This document shows, piece after piece, positions 24,674 to 33,106 of a stretch of 64,000 bases of DNA (positions are counted from its first letter, which is position 1; each line of letters starts with the position of its first letter). The stretch spans positions 62,001-126,000 of the forward strand of contig NZ_JAIZZH010000001.1 of assembly GCF_020421205.1 (NCBI RefSeq). Reading direction: 5' to 3'. A model generated the notes under the pieces. That model was not told the origin of the DNA. It searched no databases and worked only from the letters and a program-made list of their open reading frames with translations. The translations under genes were made by a program, and so were the position numbers. This stretch comes from Hymenobacter pini (lineage in GTDB: Bacteria; Bacteroidota; Bacteroidia; Cytophagales; Hymenobacteraceae).

Positions 24674-25510
24674 TTAGTAGCGGCGTACTTTGTCGCCGCT
24701 GCTCCGGCGGAACTCTTCTTCAAAGTAACGGGCATCTTCTTCGTTGCGAGGACGCACACCCATTACAATGTTGCCGTTTTTCACGTCGGTTTCGTACTCA
24801 GTGGCGTGCTCTTCGGGAATGCCCGAGCCTACCAGAGCGCCTACCAAGCCACCCGTGAGGCCACCAGCACCGGCACCAGCCAGAGCAGCAGCAATTGGAC
24901 CAGCAATTACCAAGCCTAGGCCCGGCAGAGCTACAGAAGTACCGATGGCGGCAATGGCACCAATTACTGCACCGGCAGTACCACCGATGGCCGAGCCTAC
25001 GCCAGCACCTTCCATGGCTTTGTCGCCGAGGTCAGTGTCGGGGGTGTTCTCGCCAAAGTGGCGCTTGCGGGTGTCGTCCGACATCAGCAGGTTCACGTCG
25101 TCTTTCGAGTAGCCACGCGACGACAGTGACTCGTAGGCACGCTCAGCGCTAGCACGGTCACGGAAGGAGCCGGTGGTGTAGTTGCTGCCTGAGCCGTACG
25201 TGCGGTCGGAGCCGGTTACTGCGCGGGCGGCGTCGCCAGCAGCATTTTGGGTTGCATCAATACCAGCACCTACGGCGGCTCCTACCGAACCTGCTACATC
25301 AGCACCTTTCTGGGTGGCGCTATAGTCATGGTGGGGGTTTGAATCAGACGAGGAAGGTACCGACGAATTGCTAGTGGACGAGTTGCCCATATTGCCACTC
25401 GAAGTAGTGTTAGCACCTGTGCCGTAACCAGTACCGGCCGAGCCAGTACCATAGTTAGCGCCTGAACCAGTACCTGAGTTAGCGGGGTTAATCGAATCGT
25501 TGGTGTTCAT
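24674..25510 (-). CDS. Glycine-zipper, YflT-like general stress protein
   Basis: A 278-residue protein in three parts. Residues 1-60 are low-complexity Gly/Ser/Thr/Asn. Residues about 108-150 (GSFRDRASAERAYESLSSRG then DDVNLLMSDDTRKR) resemble the YflT/general stress protein 17M module. Residues about 165-235 are a Gly/Ala-rich hydrophobic zipper (AAIGTSVALPGLGLVIAGP, AAALAGAGAGGLTGGLVGAL), followed by a conserved acidic tail (ETDVKNGNIVMGVRPRNEED). Such proteins are strongly stress-induced and membrane-associated. It has the same ECF-type promoter boxes as the tandem non-coding units and its own terminator. Confidence 0.82.
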   Translation of the reverse strand: MNTNDSINPANSGTGSGANYGTGSAGTGYGTGANTTSSGNMGNSSTSNSSVPSSSDSNPHHDYSATQKGADVAGSVGAAVGAGIDATQNAAGDAARAVTGSDRTYGSGSNYTTGSFRDRASAERAYESLSSRGYSKDDVNLLMSDDTRKRHFGENTPDTDLGDKAMEGAGVGSAIGGTAGAVIGAIAAIGTSVALPGLGLVIAGPIAAALAGAGAGGLTGGLVGALVGSGIPEEHATEYETDVKNGNIVMGVRPRNEEDARYFEEEFRRSSGDKVRRY

Positions 25511-25593
25511 GGGGTGGGGGATTTATGAATGAATAGGAGAGAGACGCCAGCGGAGGGAAGTGGAAAGGATTCCGCCGCAGGGTTTCGAGGTAG

Positions 25594-25620
25594 CTTAACG
25601 CAGCCTGCTACATGAGGTTA
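25594..25620 (-). promoter_or_regulatory. ECF-type promoter of the glycine-zipper stress gene
   Basis: On the minus strand TAACC (25620-25616), a 15-nt spacer and CGTTAAG (25600-25594). Boxes and spacing equal those of the tandem units at 18529 and 18812. The start site would be near 25590, giving a leader of about 80 nt. Confidence 0.55.
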
Positions 25621-25694
25621 CGCTTACACTATCTATGATTTCCTATTTATTCACGCAATAAGCCCATTTCTGACCCCATTAGCCCATTTTTCGC

Positions 25695-26063
25695 TTAAGC
25701 AAATTTTTCGAAATTCTCATCATTCTGCCAGAAGGCCCGGCACTCCCGGCGCATGTTTTTCAGGAAATCTTCCTGCTGCTTCAGGGTCCGCCACTCACCC
25801 ATTCCAAGCCGCTCGCACAGCTTATAAAAAGAGTCGCCCTGGCCTTTGGAGCCTTCCACCTTTACTAGGCAACTGAGAACGGGCCGGCCGGCGGCGTACT
25901 CCTGCTCAGAAATTTCAGCAAGGATTTCGTTCAAGCGGGCCTTCTCGTGAGAAATATCTAGGTTAAAGCCAAGCTCGGCTTCCTGAACCAAGTTCAGATA
26001 GCTGGTGGTGCCTACCTGAGTGCGGGAAAAACGGATTAAATGGCTGCGTACTCGGCCAGTCAT
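25695..26063 (-). CDS. Small hypothetical protein
   Basis: A 122-residue cytoplasmic protein. The segment ISEQEYAAGRPVLSCLVKVE followed by GDSFYKLCERLG recalls a motif (EYExxxGRPLLSxxV...GxGFxxLAxxLG) that I have met in small bacterial domains of unknown function, some linked to defence or restriction genes. The tail is rich in Trp, Arg and Glu. This likeness is from memory only. It lies between proline dehydrogenase and the glycine-zipper gene, on the same strand, with no close operon partner. Confidence 0.7.
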   Translation of the reverse strand: MTGRVRSHLIRFSRTQVGTTSYLNLVQEAELGFNLDISHEKARLNEILAEISEQEYAAGRPVLSCLVKVEGSKGQGDSFYKLCERLGMGEWRTLKQQEDFLKNMRRECRAFWQNDENFEKFA

Positions 26064-26101
26064 GGGCGGGAAAGATGGAGGAGTTGAAAGCGGAATGTAA
26101 C

Positions 26102-26145
26102 AAAAAAAAGTCCGTTGCGTAAAGGCGGGCCTTTGCGCAACGGAC
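26102..26145 (-). terminator. Intrinsic terminator of the proline dehydrogenase gene
   Basis: GTCCGTTGCG (26110-26119) pairs with CGCAACGGAC (26136-26145); an inner AAAGG/CCTTT pair extends the stem, and the minus strand ends in TTTTTTTT. Confidence 0.88.
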
Positions 26146-26195
26146 AGGGGTTTGCCAAAAACTGTGCCGTTCAGGAAGTTGTGCTGCTGGGTGGC

Positions 26196-27392
26196 TTACG
26201 AGTTCTGTAGCTTGCGGCGGTTCATTTCCTTCTGAATCAGCAAAAACTCACGGCTGGTTTGACCAGCAATGGCAGTGTTTTCATCGGCCCGGCGTAACAG
26301 ATAGGGCATTACTGCGGCTACCGGGCCATAGGGCACATACTTAGCAGTATTGTAGCCAGCGTGGGCCAGATTATAGGTGAGGTTGTCGCTCATACCATAG
26401 AGCTGCGCAAACCACACGCGGGTGTCGCCGGGCTGAATATCGTACTCCTGCATCAGTTGCGTGAGCAGTAAGGAACTGGCCTCATTGTGAGTACCAGCGC
26501 ACACGCTGATGCGGTCGAGGTGCTGCACGCAGAAGCGCAGGGCCGCATTGTACAGCTCGTCGGTGGCGTTTTTGGATGGGTTGATGGGAGTAGGGCGGCT
26601 CTGCTGGGCAGCTACGCGGGCTTCTTTTTCCATGTAAGCACCGCGCACCAGCTTAGCCCCGATGTAGTAGCCCCCGGCCACGGCATCAGCGTAGGCTTTT
26701 TCGAGGGCCGTTAACCGGTCGTGCCGGTACAGCTGGTACGTATTCCAAACGATGGGCGCTTCCTGGTTGTAGCGCTGCATCATCTCATAGGTTAGCTGAT
26801 CTACGGTTTCCTGAAACCAGCTTTCCTCTGCATCCACAAACACACGCACTCCGTGCTGGTGCGCCCGGGCGCAAATAGCATCCACCCGTTTGCGGGTTTT
26901 CTCGTAGCTGGTTTGCTCCTTCTGCGTCAGGGGGGCACCAGCCTGAATTTTCTCCAGAATGCCCGCGTCGCCGATACCGGTTACTTTGAACACGCTGAAT
27001 GGAATATGCTGCGAGCGGCTGGCCAGCTCAATAGTGGCCAGAATTTCGGTGGTGGTAGCGTCAAAGCTTTTGTCGTCGCCCTCGCCTTCCACAGAGTAAT
27101 CCAAGATGGTGCCGATGCGGTAGCGGCCCAGTTCCTGAATAACCGGCAGGCATTCCTGAATGGTTTCGCCGCCGCAGAACTGCTCAAAGATGGATTTCTT
27201 GATGAGAAACTTGGTGCCAGGAATATGCCACTTCAGTGCCGTCTTCATCAAGCCGCCGCCGGTTTTTACCAGCGCATTATTATTCATAGCGGCAAACAGG
27301 GCGTACATCTTGCGGAGCTCACCATTGGAGCGAGAAGCAAAAGCAACGGCCGTATCGTCGAAGGAAACGGATGGGGCTTGGGTCACGGGCAT
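26196..27392 (-). CDS. Proline dehydrogenase
   Basis: A 398-residue monofunctional PRODH with the FAD-binding TIM-barrel features: YSVEGEGDD, FKVTGIGD, VDAEESWFQETVD, KLVRGAYMEKEAR and, near the end, FAQLYGMSDNLTYNLA and YVPYGPVAAVMPYLLRRADEN. It oxidises proline to pyrroline-5-carboxylate, feeding electrons to quinone; the P5C dehydrogenase is not in the window. The ATG at 27392 is preferred to an upstream GTG. No N-terminal DNA-binding domain is present, so it is not a PutA-type repressor. Confidence 0.93.
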   Translation of the reverse strand: MPVTQAPSVSFDDTAVAFASRSNGELRKMYALFAAMNNNALVKTGGGLMKTALKWHIPGTKFLIKKSIFEQFCGGETIQECLPVIQELGRYRIGTILDYSVEGEGDDKSFDATTTEILATIELASRSQHIPFSVFKVTGIGDAGILEKIQAGAPLTQKEQTSYEKTRKRVDAICARAHQHGVRVFVDAEESWFQETVDQLTYEMMQRYNQEAPIVWNTYQLYRHDRLTALEKAYADAVAGGYYIGAKLVRGAYMEKEARVAAQQSRPTPINPSKNATDELYNAALRFCVQHLDRISVCAGTHNEASSLLLTQLMQEYDIQPGDTRVWFAQLYGMSDNLTYNLAHAGYNTAKYVPYGPVAAVMPYLLRRADENTAIAGQTSREFLLIQKEMNRRKLQNS

Positions 27393-27495
27393 ACACTGGG
27401 TGGTTAGGCAGCACACGGGGTGGCAGCTGCGCCGGCAAAGATAGCCGCTAATCGTGGGGTTTCGGCTAGCAAATGCAGCAACATGAATGGTGATA

Positions 27496-27538
27496 AAACC
27501 AGAAAAGCAGCGGATTCATTCCGCTGCTTTTCTGGTTT
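27496..27538. terminator. Intrinsic terminator downstream of the 27564 lipoprotein gene
   Basis: A 19-bp perfect stem (AAACCAGAAAAGCAGCGGA at 27496-27514, complement at 27520-27538) with a 5-nt loop. It separates the lipoprotein gene from the proline dehydrogenase gene on the same strand. Confidence 0.8.
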
Positions 27539-27563
27539 AGCGCCGAGTTACTGAGCAAGCCAG

Positions 27564-28049
27564 CTAGTATGGTTTGTGCGAAGACAACTGCGCCGATACC
27601 TCCGGCACCACGCGCACGTAGGTATGCGCCAGCAGCTTGCCATTGGTATCCTGCAGCTGCAGCCGGTTGCCGATAACCGAATAATATTGGTTGTTTTGGT
27701 ACCCGCGGTAAATAATCAGGTGGCGGGAGGGCGTATTAAAGCCCCCCATCTCGCGGCGCACCGAAAAGGCGGCGGCACTAATCAAGGTGCCATCCTGGTA
27801 GAAGCGGGCCCGGCCGCGCCGGTCAAACTCAACCACCACGCGGTGCCCGGTGTTATCAGGAGTAAGCAATGATTTTTTGTCGGAGCCGGTTTGCTGCCAT
27901 TCCCAGCGGCCTACCAGACCTTCCTCCAGAGTGGGCATGGAATCTTTGCTGCACGCGCTGAAAATGCCCGATATAGTCACTAATCCAGCCACGTATATAC
28001 TACGCGTTAAAGGCTTCGTAAAAGAATAGAAATTAAGTTGCGCTTTCAT
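27564..28049 (-). CDS. Hypothetical lipoprotein, lipocalin-like
   Basis: A 161-residue precursor. The N-terminus has a hydrophobic segment ending in a lipobox (VAGLVTISGIFSAC), making Cys33 the likely lipidation site. The mature part opens with LVGRWEWQQTGSDKK, the typical start of small beta-barrel lipocalin-like domains in Bacteroidota, and continues with alternating strands (RVVVEFDRRGRARFYQDG, YSVIGNRLQLQD). Ligand unknown. It diverges from aroB; the 97-bp gap holds both promoters. Confidence 0.75.
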   Translation of the reverse strand: MKAQLNFYSFTKPLTRSIYVAGLVTISGIFSACSKDSMPTLEEGLVGRWEWQQTGSDKKSLLTPDNTGHRVVVEFDRRGRARFYQDGTLISAAAFSVRREMGGFNTPSRHLIIYRGYQNNQYYSVIGNRLQLQDTNGKLLAHTYVRVVPEVSAQLSSHKPY

Positions 28050-28146
28050 GACCGTAGTACGGGTACAATAGTTGCATCAAAGCAAGCTATTTTTGTCTGA
28101 TTTCTTGCAAGCGTTCATCGAAAACTTTTACAAAAGGGATAAAATT

Positions 28147-29190
28147 TTGAACGAAACGTTGTTTATAGGCTCAAAAGCACTGGCCGGCTTAGCTGAAATA
28201 GCCCGTCAGCCGGCCGTCAGTGCAGTTTTTGTGCTGGTGGATGCGCATACTGCCCGGCAGTGCCTGCCGTTGCTGGAGCCGCACCTACCCGCCGGCTTCA
28301 CCCTCATAGAAATTCCGGCTGGCGAAGAAGCCAAAACACTGGCTACGTGTGAGCAGGTTTGGCGCGTGCTCACGGAGCGCCAAGCCGACCGGAAGGCCTT
28401 GCTGCTTAACCTGGGCGGTGGTGTGGTAACGGACCTGGGCGGCTTTGCGGCCGCTCTCTACAAGCGCGGTATCCGGTTTGTGCAGGTGCCTACCACGCTG
28501 CTGGCCCAAGTGGATGCCAGCGTGGGCGGCAAAACCGGCGTTGACTTCATCGGGTTTAAAAACCAGCTGGGTGTTTTCCAGGAGCCAGCCGCTGTGTGCA
28601 TCGACCCGCAGTTTCTCCAAACCCTCGACCCGCGTCAGCTCAAATCGGGGTACGCGGAGGTGGTGAAGCATTGGCTGATAGCCGACGCCGACGCATTTCA
28701 GCTCAACCGGTACGTGGGTGTAGCGGGCGTGAGCGACTGGACGCCCATTATCCGGGAATCGGTGGCACTGAAGCAGCGTATTGTAGCGCAGGACCCCCTG
28801 GAAAGCGGGTTGCGGAAGCTGCTGAACTTTGGGCACACGGTAGGCCACGCGCTGGAAAGCTACTTGTTGCAGCAGCCCGGCCGCGAAATTCTGCATGGTG
28901 AGGCGGTGGCGGCTGGTATGGTGTGCGAGGCTTGGCTAAGCCACCAGAAAGGGCTGCTGGCGGCCGAGCAGCTGGAGCAAATCGAGACTTTTCTGTTCTC
29001 AGTGTACGAGAAAGTGCAGTTTGTGCGGCTGGAAACCGAGGCAATTGCCGAATTTGCGCTGCAGGACAAGAAAAATGCCGGCTCGGTGATTAACTGCACG
29101 CTGCTGGAGGAAATTGGGCGCGGCGTGTACGACCAGCCCGTTACGCTGGAGGAAATTGCGGAGTCGTTGAGCTACTACCACCGGCTGTAG
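28147..29190 (+). CDS. aroB: 3-dehydroquinate synthase
   Basis: A 347-residue enzyme converting DAHP to 3-dehydroquinate, the second step of the shikimate pathway, using NAD+ and zinc. Seen are GEEAKT, the NAD-binding LGGGVVTDLGGFAAALYKRG, PTTLLAQVDASVGGKTGVD and the zinc-ligand region GHTVGHALE with HGEAVAAGM. No ATG exists in frame near the 5' end. I place the start at TTG 28147, which has AAAAGGGA about 8 nt upstream and gives the normal N-terminus NETLFIGS; a TTG at 28072 would add 25 atypical residues. It is followed after 57 bp by aroA. Confidence 0.94.
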   Translation: MNETLFIGSKALAGLAEIARQPAVSAVFVLVDAHTARQCLPLLEPHLPAGFTLIEIPAGEEAKTLATCEQVWRVLTERQADRKALLLNLGGGVVTDLGGFAAALYKRGIRFVQVPTTLLAQVDASVGGKTGVDFIGFKNQLGVFQEPAAVCIDPQFLQTLDPRQLKSGYAEVVKHWLIADADAFQLNRYVGVAGVSDWTPIIRESVALKQRIVAQDPLESGLRKLLNFGHTVGHALESYLLQQPGREILHGEAVAAGMVCEAWLSHQKGLLAAEQLEQIETFLFSVYEKVQFVRLETEAIAEFALQDKKNAGSVINCTLLEEIGRGVYDQPVTLEEIAESLSYYHRL

Positions 29191-29247
29191 CTGCGCCTGA
29201 TTTAACGTTGTACCACTGGAAGCGGCTGCGGGCGTTTCCTGAATTTA

Positions 29248-30525
29248 TTGATTGCCATTAACACTTCCCTGACTCTGACCGGGCCCACGGGGCCCTTGCG
29301 CGGTACGGCCCAGGTGCCGGCCTCCAAAAGTGAAAGTAACCGGGCCCTCATCATTCGGGCCCTGGCTGGCGGCGGCGAGCTACACAACCTCTCCGACGCC
29401 AACGATACCCAGCTCATGCAGCGCCTGCTGCTCGACCCAGCTGCGGCAGAGTTCAACGCCGAAGATGCCGGTACGGTAATGCGCTTCCTCACGGCCTACT
29501 TGGCCATGACGGGCCGCCAAACCACCCTGACGGGCACGGCCCGCATGAAGGAGCGGCCTATTAAAGTGCTGGCCGATGCCATGCAGGAGTTGGGCGCCCG
29601 CATTGAGTACTTGGAACAGCCGGGTTACCCGCCCCTGCGCCTGCTGGGCCGCACGCCCCAACCCGCCACCGAAGAAGCAGCCGATTTCACGGAGCTGCGG
29701 GTGCGCGGCGACATCAGCAGCCAGTACATTTCGGCCTTGTTGATGGTAGGGCCCACACTGCCCCACGGCCTGCGCATCTGGCTGGAAGGCAAAGTGGGCT
29801 CTCGGCCCTATATTCGGATGACGCTGGCTTTGATGCAGCATTTCGGGGCGCAGTGCCGCGACCTGGGCGAGGTGCTGGAAGTACGCCCCCAGGCCTATAC
29901 GCCCACCAACTACACAGTGGAGGGCGACTGGTCGGCGGCTAGCTATTGGTACGCGGTGGTGGCCCTGGCCCCGGAAGGCTCGCACCTCACGCTGCCCACG
30001 CTACGCCGCCATTCCTGGCAGGGCGACCAGGCCATTGTGGGCATTATGGCCCAATTGGGCGTGCACACTGAGTTCCTGGCCGATGAGCAGATACGCCTTA
30101 CCAAAACGGCCGTCGGCACCGGATTCAGTCAGGATTTTACCGATTGCCCCGACCTGGCCCAGACGGTAGCCGTGGTAGCTGCTGCGCTGGGGATTCCCGT
30201 GCTGATGACTGGTTTGGAAAGCCTGCGCATTAAGGAAACAGACCGGATTGCGGCCTTACAAACAGAGTTGGCCAAGTTTGGCGGTTTCCTCACCGATGAA
30301 GGCAACGGGCAATTCCGGGCCGGCTCAGAGGGTTTCCACGTCGATGGTCAAACCGTGGCAACTTACCACGACCACCGCATGGCTATGGCCTTTGCGCCCC
30401 TGGCCCTGCGCGGCCCGCTTACCGTGGAAGACCCGCGGGTGGTGCGGAAGTCATACCCTCAATTCTGGCGGGAACTGGAAAAAGCTGGCTTCACCACTGA
30501 CCCTGCGCCGGCCCCAATATTTTAG
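29248..30525 (+). CDS. aroA: 3-phosphoshikimate 1-carboxyvinyltransferase (EPSP synthase)
   Basis: A 425-residue EPSP synthase, joining phosphoenolpyruvate to shikimate-3-phosphate. Motifs: VPASKSESNRALII near residue 25, RGDISSQYISALLM, SLRIKETDRI and YHDHRMAMAFAPLAL. The usual glyphosate-loop NAGTAxR reads EDAGTVMRFL here, a variant I associate with Bacteroidota enzymes. The start is a TTG at 29248; no in-frame ATG or GTG lies between it and the upstream stop. It is the second gene of the aroB-aroA operon. A terminator shared with the convergent gene follows. Confidence 0.95.
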   Translation: MIAINTSLTLTGPTGPLRGTAQVPASKSESNRALIIRALAGGGELHNLSDANDTQLMQRLLLDPAAAEFNAEDAGTVMRFLTAYLAMTGRQTTLTGTARMKERPIKVLADAMQELGARIEYLEQPGYPPLRLLGRTPQPATEEAADFTELRVRGDISSQYISALLMVGPTLPHGLRIWLEGKVGSRPYIRMTLALMQHFGAQCRDLGEVLEVRPQAYTPTNYTVEGDWSAASYWYAVVALAPEGSHLTLPTLRRHSWQGDQAIVGIMAQLGVHTEFLADEQIRLTKTAVGTGFSQDFTDCPDLAQTVAVVAAALGIPVLMTGLESLRIKETDRIAALQTELAKFGGFLTDEGNGQFRAGSEGFHVDGQTVATYHDHRMAMAFAPLALRGPLTVEDPRVVRKSYPQFWRELEKAGFTTDPAPAPIF

Positions 30526-30539
30526 ATTCCGTTATGCGC

Positions 30540-30586
30540 TAACTCAAAACGACCATTCGCTTTGAGCAAATGGTCGTTTTGAGTTA
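30540..30586. terminator. Bidirectional terminator joining convergent gene ends
   Basis: Eighteen-base perfect arms (30540-30557 and 30569-30586) flank an 11-nt loop. The right arm includes the TAA stop codon of the minus-strand gene. Confidence 0.85.
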
Positions 30587-31390
30587 TGAGCTAGTCCGCA
30601 GTTCGCGAAAATACGCTGCCGAGTGACGGAGGCGGCTGCCGTACCAACTGAACAGCTCGCCATCAACAACGCGGATACGAGCTGCAGGGCACATCTCCTG
30701 AAATTCGGCCACGTGTTTCTCGTTGAACGGATAAGGCTCGGAGGAAAGCAGAATCTGCTGCGGGGCAGCTTGCTGCAACTGCTCCGGCGTGATTTCCGGG
30801 TAACGGCTCAACTCTCCGAATATATTGCGGAAGCCAGCCCGGTTGAGCATATCATCAATAAAAGTGCCCCCGGCCGCTACCATGTAAGGCTTGCGCCAGA
30901 TGAAATACGCTGCCGGTATCAATTGAGGCAGCGGCGCTAGAGCGGCGAAGGAAGCCGCAATGCCGGTGGCCAGCGCCTCGGCGGAAGCGGGACGTTGCGT
31001 GAGTTGCCCAACCTCCCGGATCATGCGCAGCGCATCGTCCAGGGTATTAATGTCGCTCATCCAAACCGGGTAGTGCGCGGCCAGCTGCTCAATACCTTCC
31101 TGGTAATTCTCCTCCTTGTTGCCGATGATAAGATCAGGTTGAAGCGCATCAATCTTGGCGAAGTCGAAGTTCTTGGTTCCTCCGATTACAACGGCTGACT
31201 TTCGGGCCTCAGCTGGGTGAATGCAGAATTTCGTAACGCCTACTACCTGCGGACCAGCGCCCAAATCAAAAAGCAGCTCCGTTTGCGACGGTACCAATGA
31301 CACGATACGCTGCGCCACCTGCGGTACCAGTACCTGCCGGCCCATCTGATCGAGCACGGAAACAGAAAGAATGGATACGGGCGGTTGCAT
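30584..31390 (-). CDS. Helical backbone metal receptor (BtuF/FepB-like, no signal peptide)
   Basis: A 268-residue protein with the two-lobe fold of class III substrate-binding proteins: QRIVSLVPSQTELLFDLGAG, KIDALQPDLIIGNKEENYQ, and the C-terminal lobe IPAAYFIWRKPYMVAAGGTF, ITPEQLQQAAPQQILLSSEP. Members bind corrinoids or ferric siderophores in the periplasm and pass them to ABC importers. This one lacks any export signal and has no ABC importer beside it, so it may act in the cytoplasm, as seems common for this subgroup in Bacteroidota. Ligand unknown. Confidence 0.85.
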   Translation of the reverse strand: MQPPVSILSVSVLDQMGRQVLVPQVAQRIVSLVPSQTELLFDLGAGPQVVGVTKFCIHPAEARKSAVVIGGTKNFDFAKIDALQPDLIIGNKEENYQEGIEQLAAHYPVWMSDINTLDDALRMIREVGQLTQRPASAEALATGIAASFAALAPLPQLIPAAYFIWRKPYMVAAGGTFIDDMLNRAGFRNIFGELSRYPEITPEQLQQAAPQQILLSSEPYPFNEKHVAEFQEMCPAARIRVVDGELFSWYGSRLRHSAAYFRELRTSS

Positions 31391-31402
31391 CTGGAAAAAA
31401 GA

Positions 31403-31434
31403 ACGTCATGCTTCGGTTGCCCTCGGCATGACGT
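31403..31434. repeat. Short palindrome with REP-like core
   Basis: ACGTCATGC (31403-31411) and GCATGACGT (31426-31434) flank 14 nt containing CTTCGG. It resembles a reduced copy of the GTCATGC family at 14484-14582 and lies between the metal-receptor and M42 genes. Confidence 0.55.
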
Positions 31435-31459
31435 GTGGTAGGTAATTTACGCGTGCTGC

Positions 31460-32530
31460 TTAGTTGAAATACCGGAAGTCGTGCTTGTCCTCAATGCGCA
31501 ATAACGTCTCGTAGATGAGTTGAATTACACTCTGCACGTCATCTTTGTGCACCGTTTCCACGGTGGTGTGCATATATTTAAGGGGCAGCGAAATCAGGGC
31601 CGAAGCTACGCCGGAATGGGAGTAGGCAAATGCATCCGTATCGGTGCCAGTGGCACGGGTGGCGGCGGCCCGCTGGAAGGGAATTTCTTGTGCTTGAGCC
31701 GTTTCGATGATTAGCTCGCGCAAGTTGTTTTGCACGGCCGGGCCGTAGGTAATCACGGGGCCTTTGCCGCAGAAAATGTCGCCGGAGGTTTTCTTCTCGT
31801 ACATCGGCGACTGAGTATCATGCGTCACGTCCGTCACAATGGCCACGTCGGGCTTGATGCGGTGGGCAATCATCTCGGCCCCGCGCAGCCCGATTTCCTC
31901 CTGCACGGCATTTACGATGTACAGACCGAAGGGCAGCTTCTTCTTGTTCTCCTTCAGCATGCGGGCCACTTCGGCAATCATGAAGCCGCCAATGCGGTTA
32001 TCCAAGGCCCGGCCCACGTAGAATTTGTCGTTGAGCACGGTGAATTCGTCCTCAAACGTCACCACCGAACCCACGTGGATGCCCATCTGCTCCACTTCTT
32101 CCTTGGAAGAAGCGCCGCAGTCCAGAAATACAGTTTCGATGGTAGGAGCCTTATCCTGCTCCACTTTGCGCACGTGAATGGCCGGCCAGCCAAACACGGC
32201 CTTCACGATACCCTTTTTGGTGTGGATGTTCACCCGTTTGCTGGGGGCTACCAAAGGGTCGGAACCGCCATTCTTACGCAGGTACAGGAAGCCTGACTCT
32301 GTAATGAAGTTCACGAAGTAGCTGATTTCGTCGGCGTGGGCCTCAATCACCACTTTGTACTCCGCCTCGGGATTGATTACGCCCACCACCGTGCCGTAGG
32401 TATCCACGAAATACTCGTCGATGTACGGTTTCAGGTAGTCCAGCCACAACTTCTGACCTTCCTTTTCAAAGCCGGTAGGAGAGGGGTTGTTGAGGTATTT
32501 CTGCAGGAAGTCGAAGCTTTCTTGGCGCAT
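31460..32530 (-). CDS. M42-family aminopeptidase
   Basis: A 356-residue cytoplasmic metallopeptidase. The two-metal site is visible as EAHADEIS (His, Asp), GRALDNRIGG (Asp), AVQEEIGLRGAE (catalytic and ligand Glu), VTDVTHD (Asp) and MHTTVETVH (His). M42 enzymes form dodecameric shells that trim short peptides, often from Glu/Asp N-termini. The ATG at 32530 begins MRQESFDFLQKYL, the usual family start. It is the last gene of a probable operon behind the GNAT and carboxylase genes (23-bp gap). Confidence 0.92.
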   Translation of the reverse strand: MRQESFDFLQKYLNNPSPTGFEKEGQKLWLDYLKPYIDEYFVDTYGTVVGVINPEAEYKVVIEAHADEISYFVNFITESGFLYLRKNGGSDPLVAPSKRVNIHTKKGIVKAVFGWPAIHVRKVEQDKAPTIETVFLDCGASSKEEVEQMGIHVGSVVTFEDEFTVLNDKFYVGRALDNRIGGFMIAEVARMLKENKKKLPFGLYIVNAVQEEIGLRGAEMIAHRIKPDVAIVTDVTHDTQSPMYEKKTSGDIFCGKGPVITYGPAVQNNLRELIIETAQAQEIPFQRAAATRATGTDTDAFAYSHSGVASALISLPLKYMHTTVETVHKDDVQSVIQLIYETLLRIEDKHDFRYFN

Positions 32531-32553
32531 AGAGCAATGATTCAAAAGGTAAA

Positions 32554-33099
32554 CTACAAATGGTAGGCCGGATGGTTTTGGTCCGCTTCCCACGCTGCCG
32601 GGGCATGCCAGGCCATCGGGATATCGGCTTCCAAACCCTGCGCACCGGCCACCCGACCCTCGAAGCGGCCTTCCTGCCGGAAGCTCAGCTTCTCGTACAG
32701 CGCAATGGCGCGGGTGTTGCTTTCTCGCACCAACAGCTCCACCCGGCTCACCTGCGGAAATTGGGCCTGGGCACGGGTCAGCAGCTCAGTAAATAGACGC
32801 CGCCCTAGTGATTGGCCCTGCGCGGCGGGAGCAATAGCCACCGTTAGGTCGCCGAGGACGTGGGCGAAAATCTGCAGACCCGCTTGGTACGCGTGAATCT
32901 CCGCTACTAATTCGCCCGCCTGTTCCGCCACCAGCCCAATACCCTGAGTTGTGCTACGCGTCAGGAAGTGCTGCACGTAGTCCTCGGTTATCTCCTCGGG
33001 CTGTCGGGCCAAGCCACCACTTTCCGCTGATACGCGTTGATACAGCTTCTGTATAGCTGGCGCGTCTTGAAGCGTAGAAGTACGAATGGTAATGGACAT
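32554..33099 (-). CDS. GNAT-family N-acetyltransferase
   Basis: A 181-residue acetyltransferase. The acetyl-CoA binding signature appears as VAIAPAAQGQSLGRRLFTEL, followed by VELLVRESNTRAIALYEKLS and the closing strand RQEGRFEGRV. The N-terminus IRTSTLQDAPAIQKLYQRV is typical. The acceptor is unknown. It begins 7 bp after the carboxylase gene and precedes the M42 peptidase, so the three are probably one transcript, though no pathway link is evident. Confidence 0.9.
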   Translation of the reverse strand: MSITIRTSTLQDAPAIQKLYQRVSAESGGLARQPEEITEDYVQHFLTRSTTQGIGLVAEQAGELVAEIHAYQAGLQIFAHVLGDLTVAIAPAAQGQSLGRRLFTELLTRAQAQFPQVSRVELLVRESNTRAIALYEKLSFRQEGRFEGRVAGAQGLEADIPMAWHAPAAWEADQNHPAYHL

Positions 33100-33106
33100 G
33101 CGGGAC

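Noticed and set aside
25695..26063. Defence-system gene
   Set aside because: The motif likeness to defence-associated domains is from memory, and no restriction, nuclease or toxin gene is adjacent; kept as hypothetical only.
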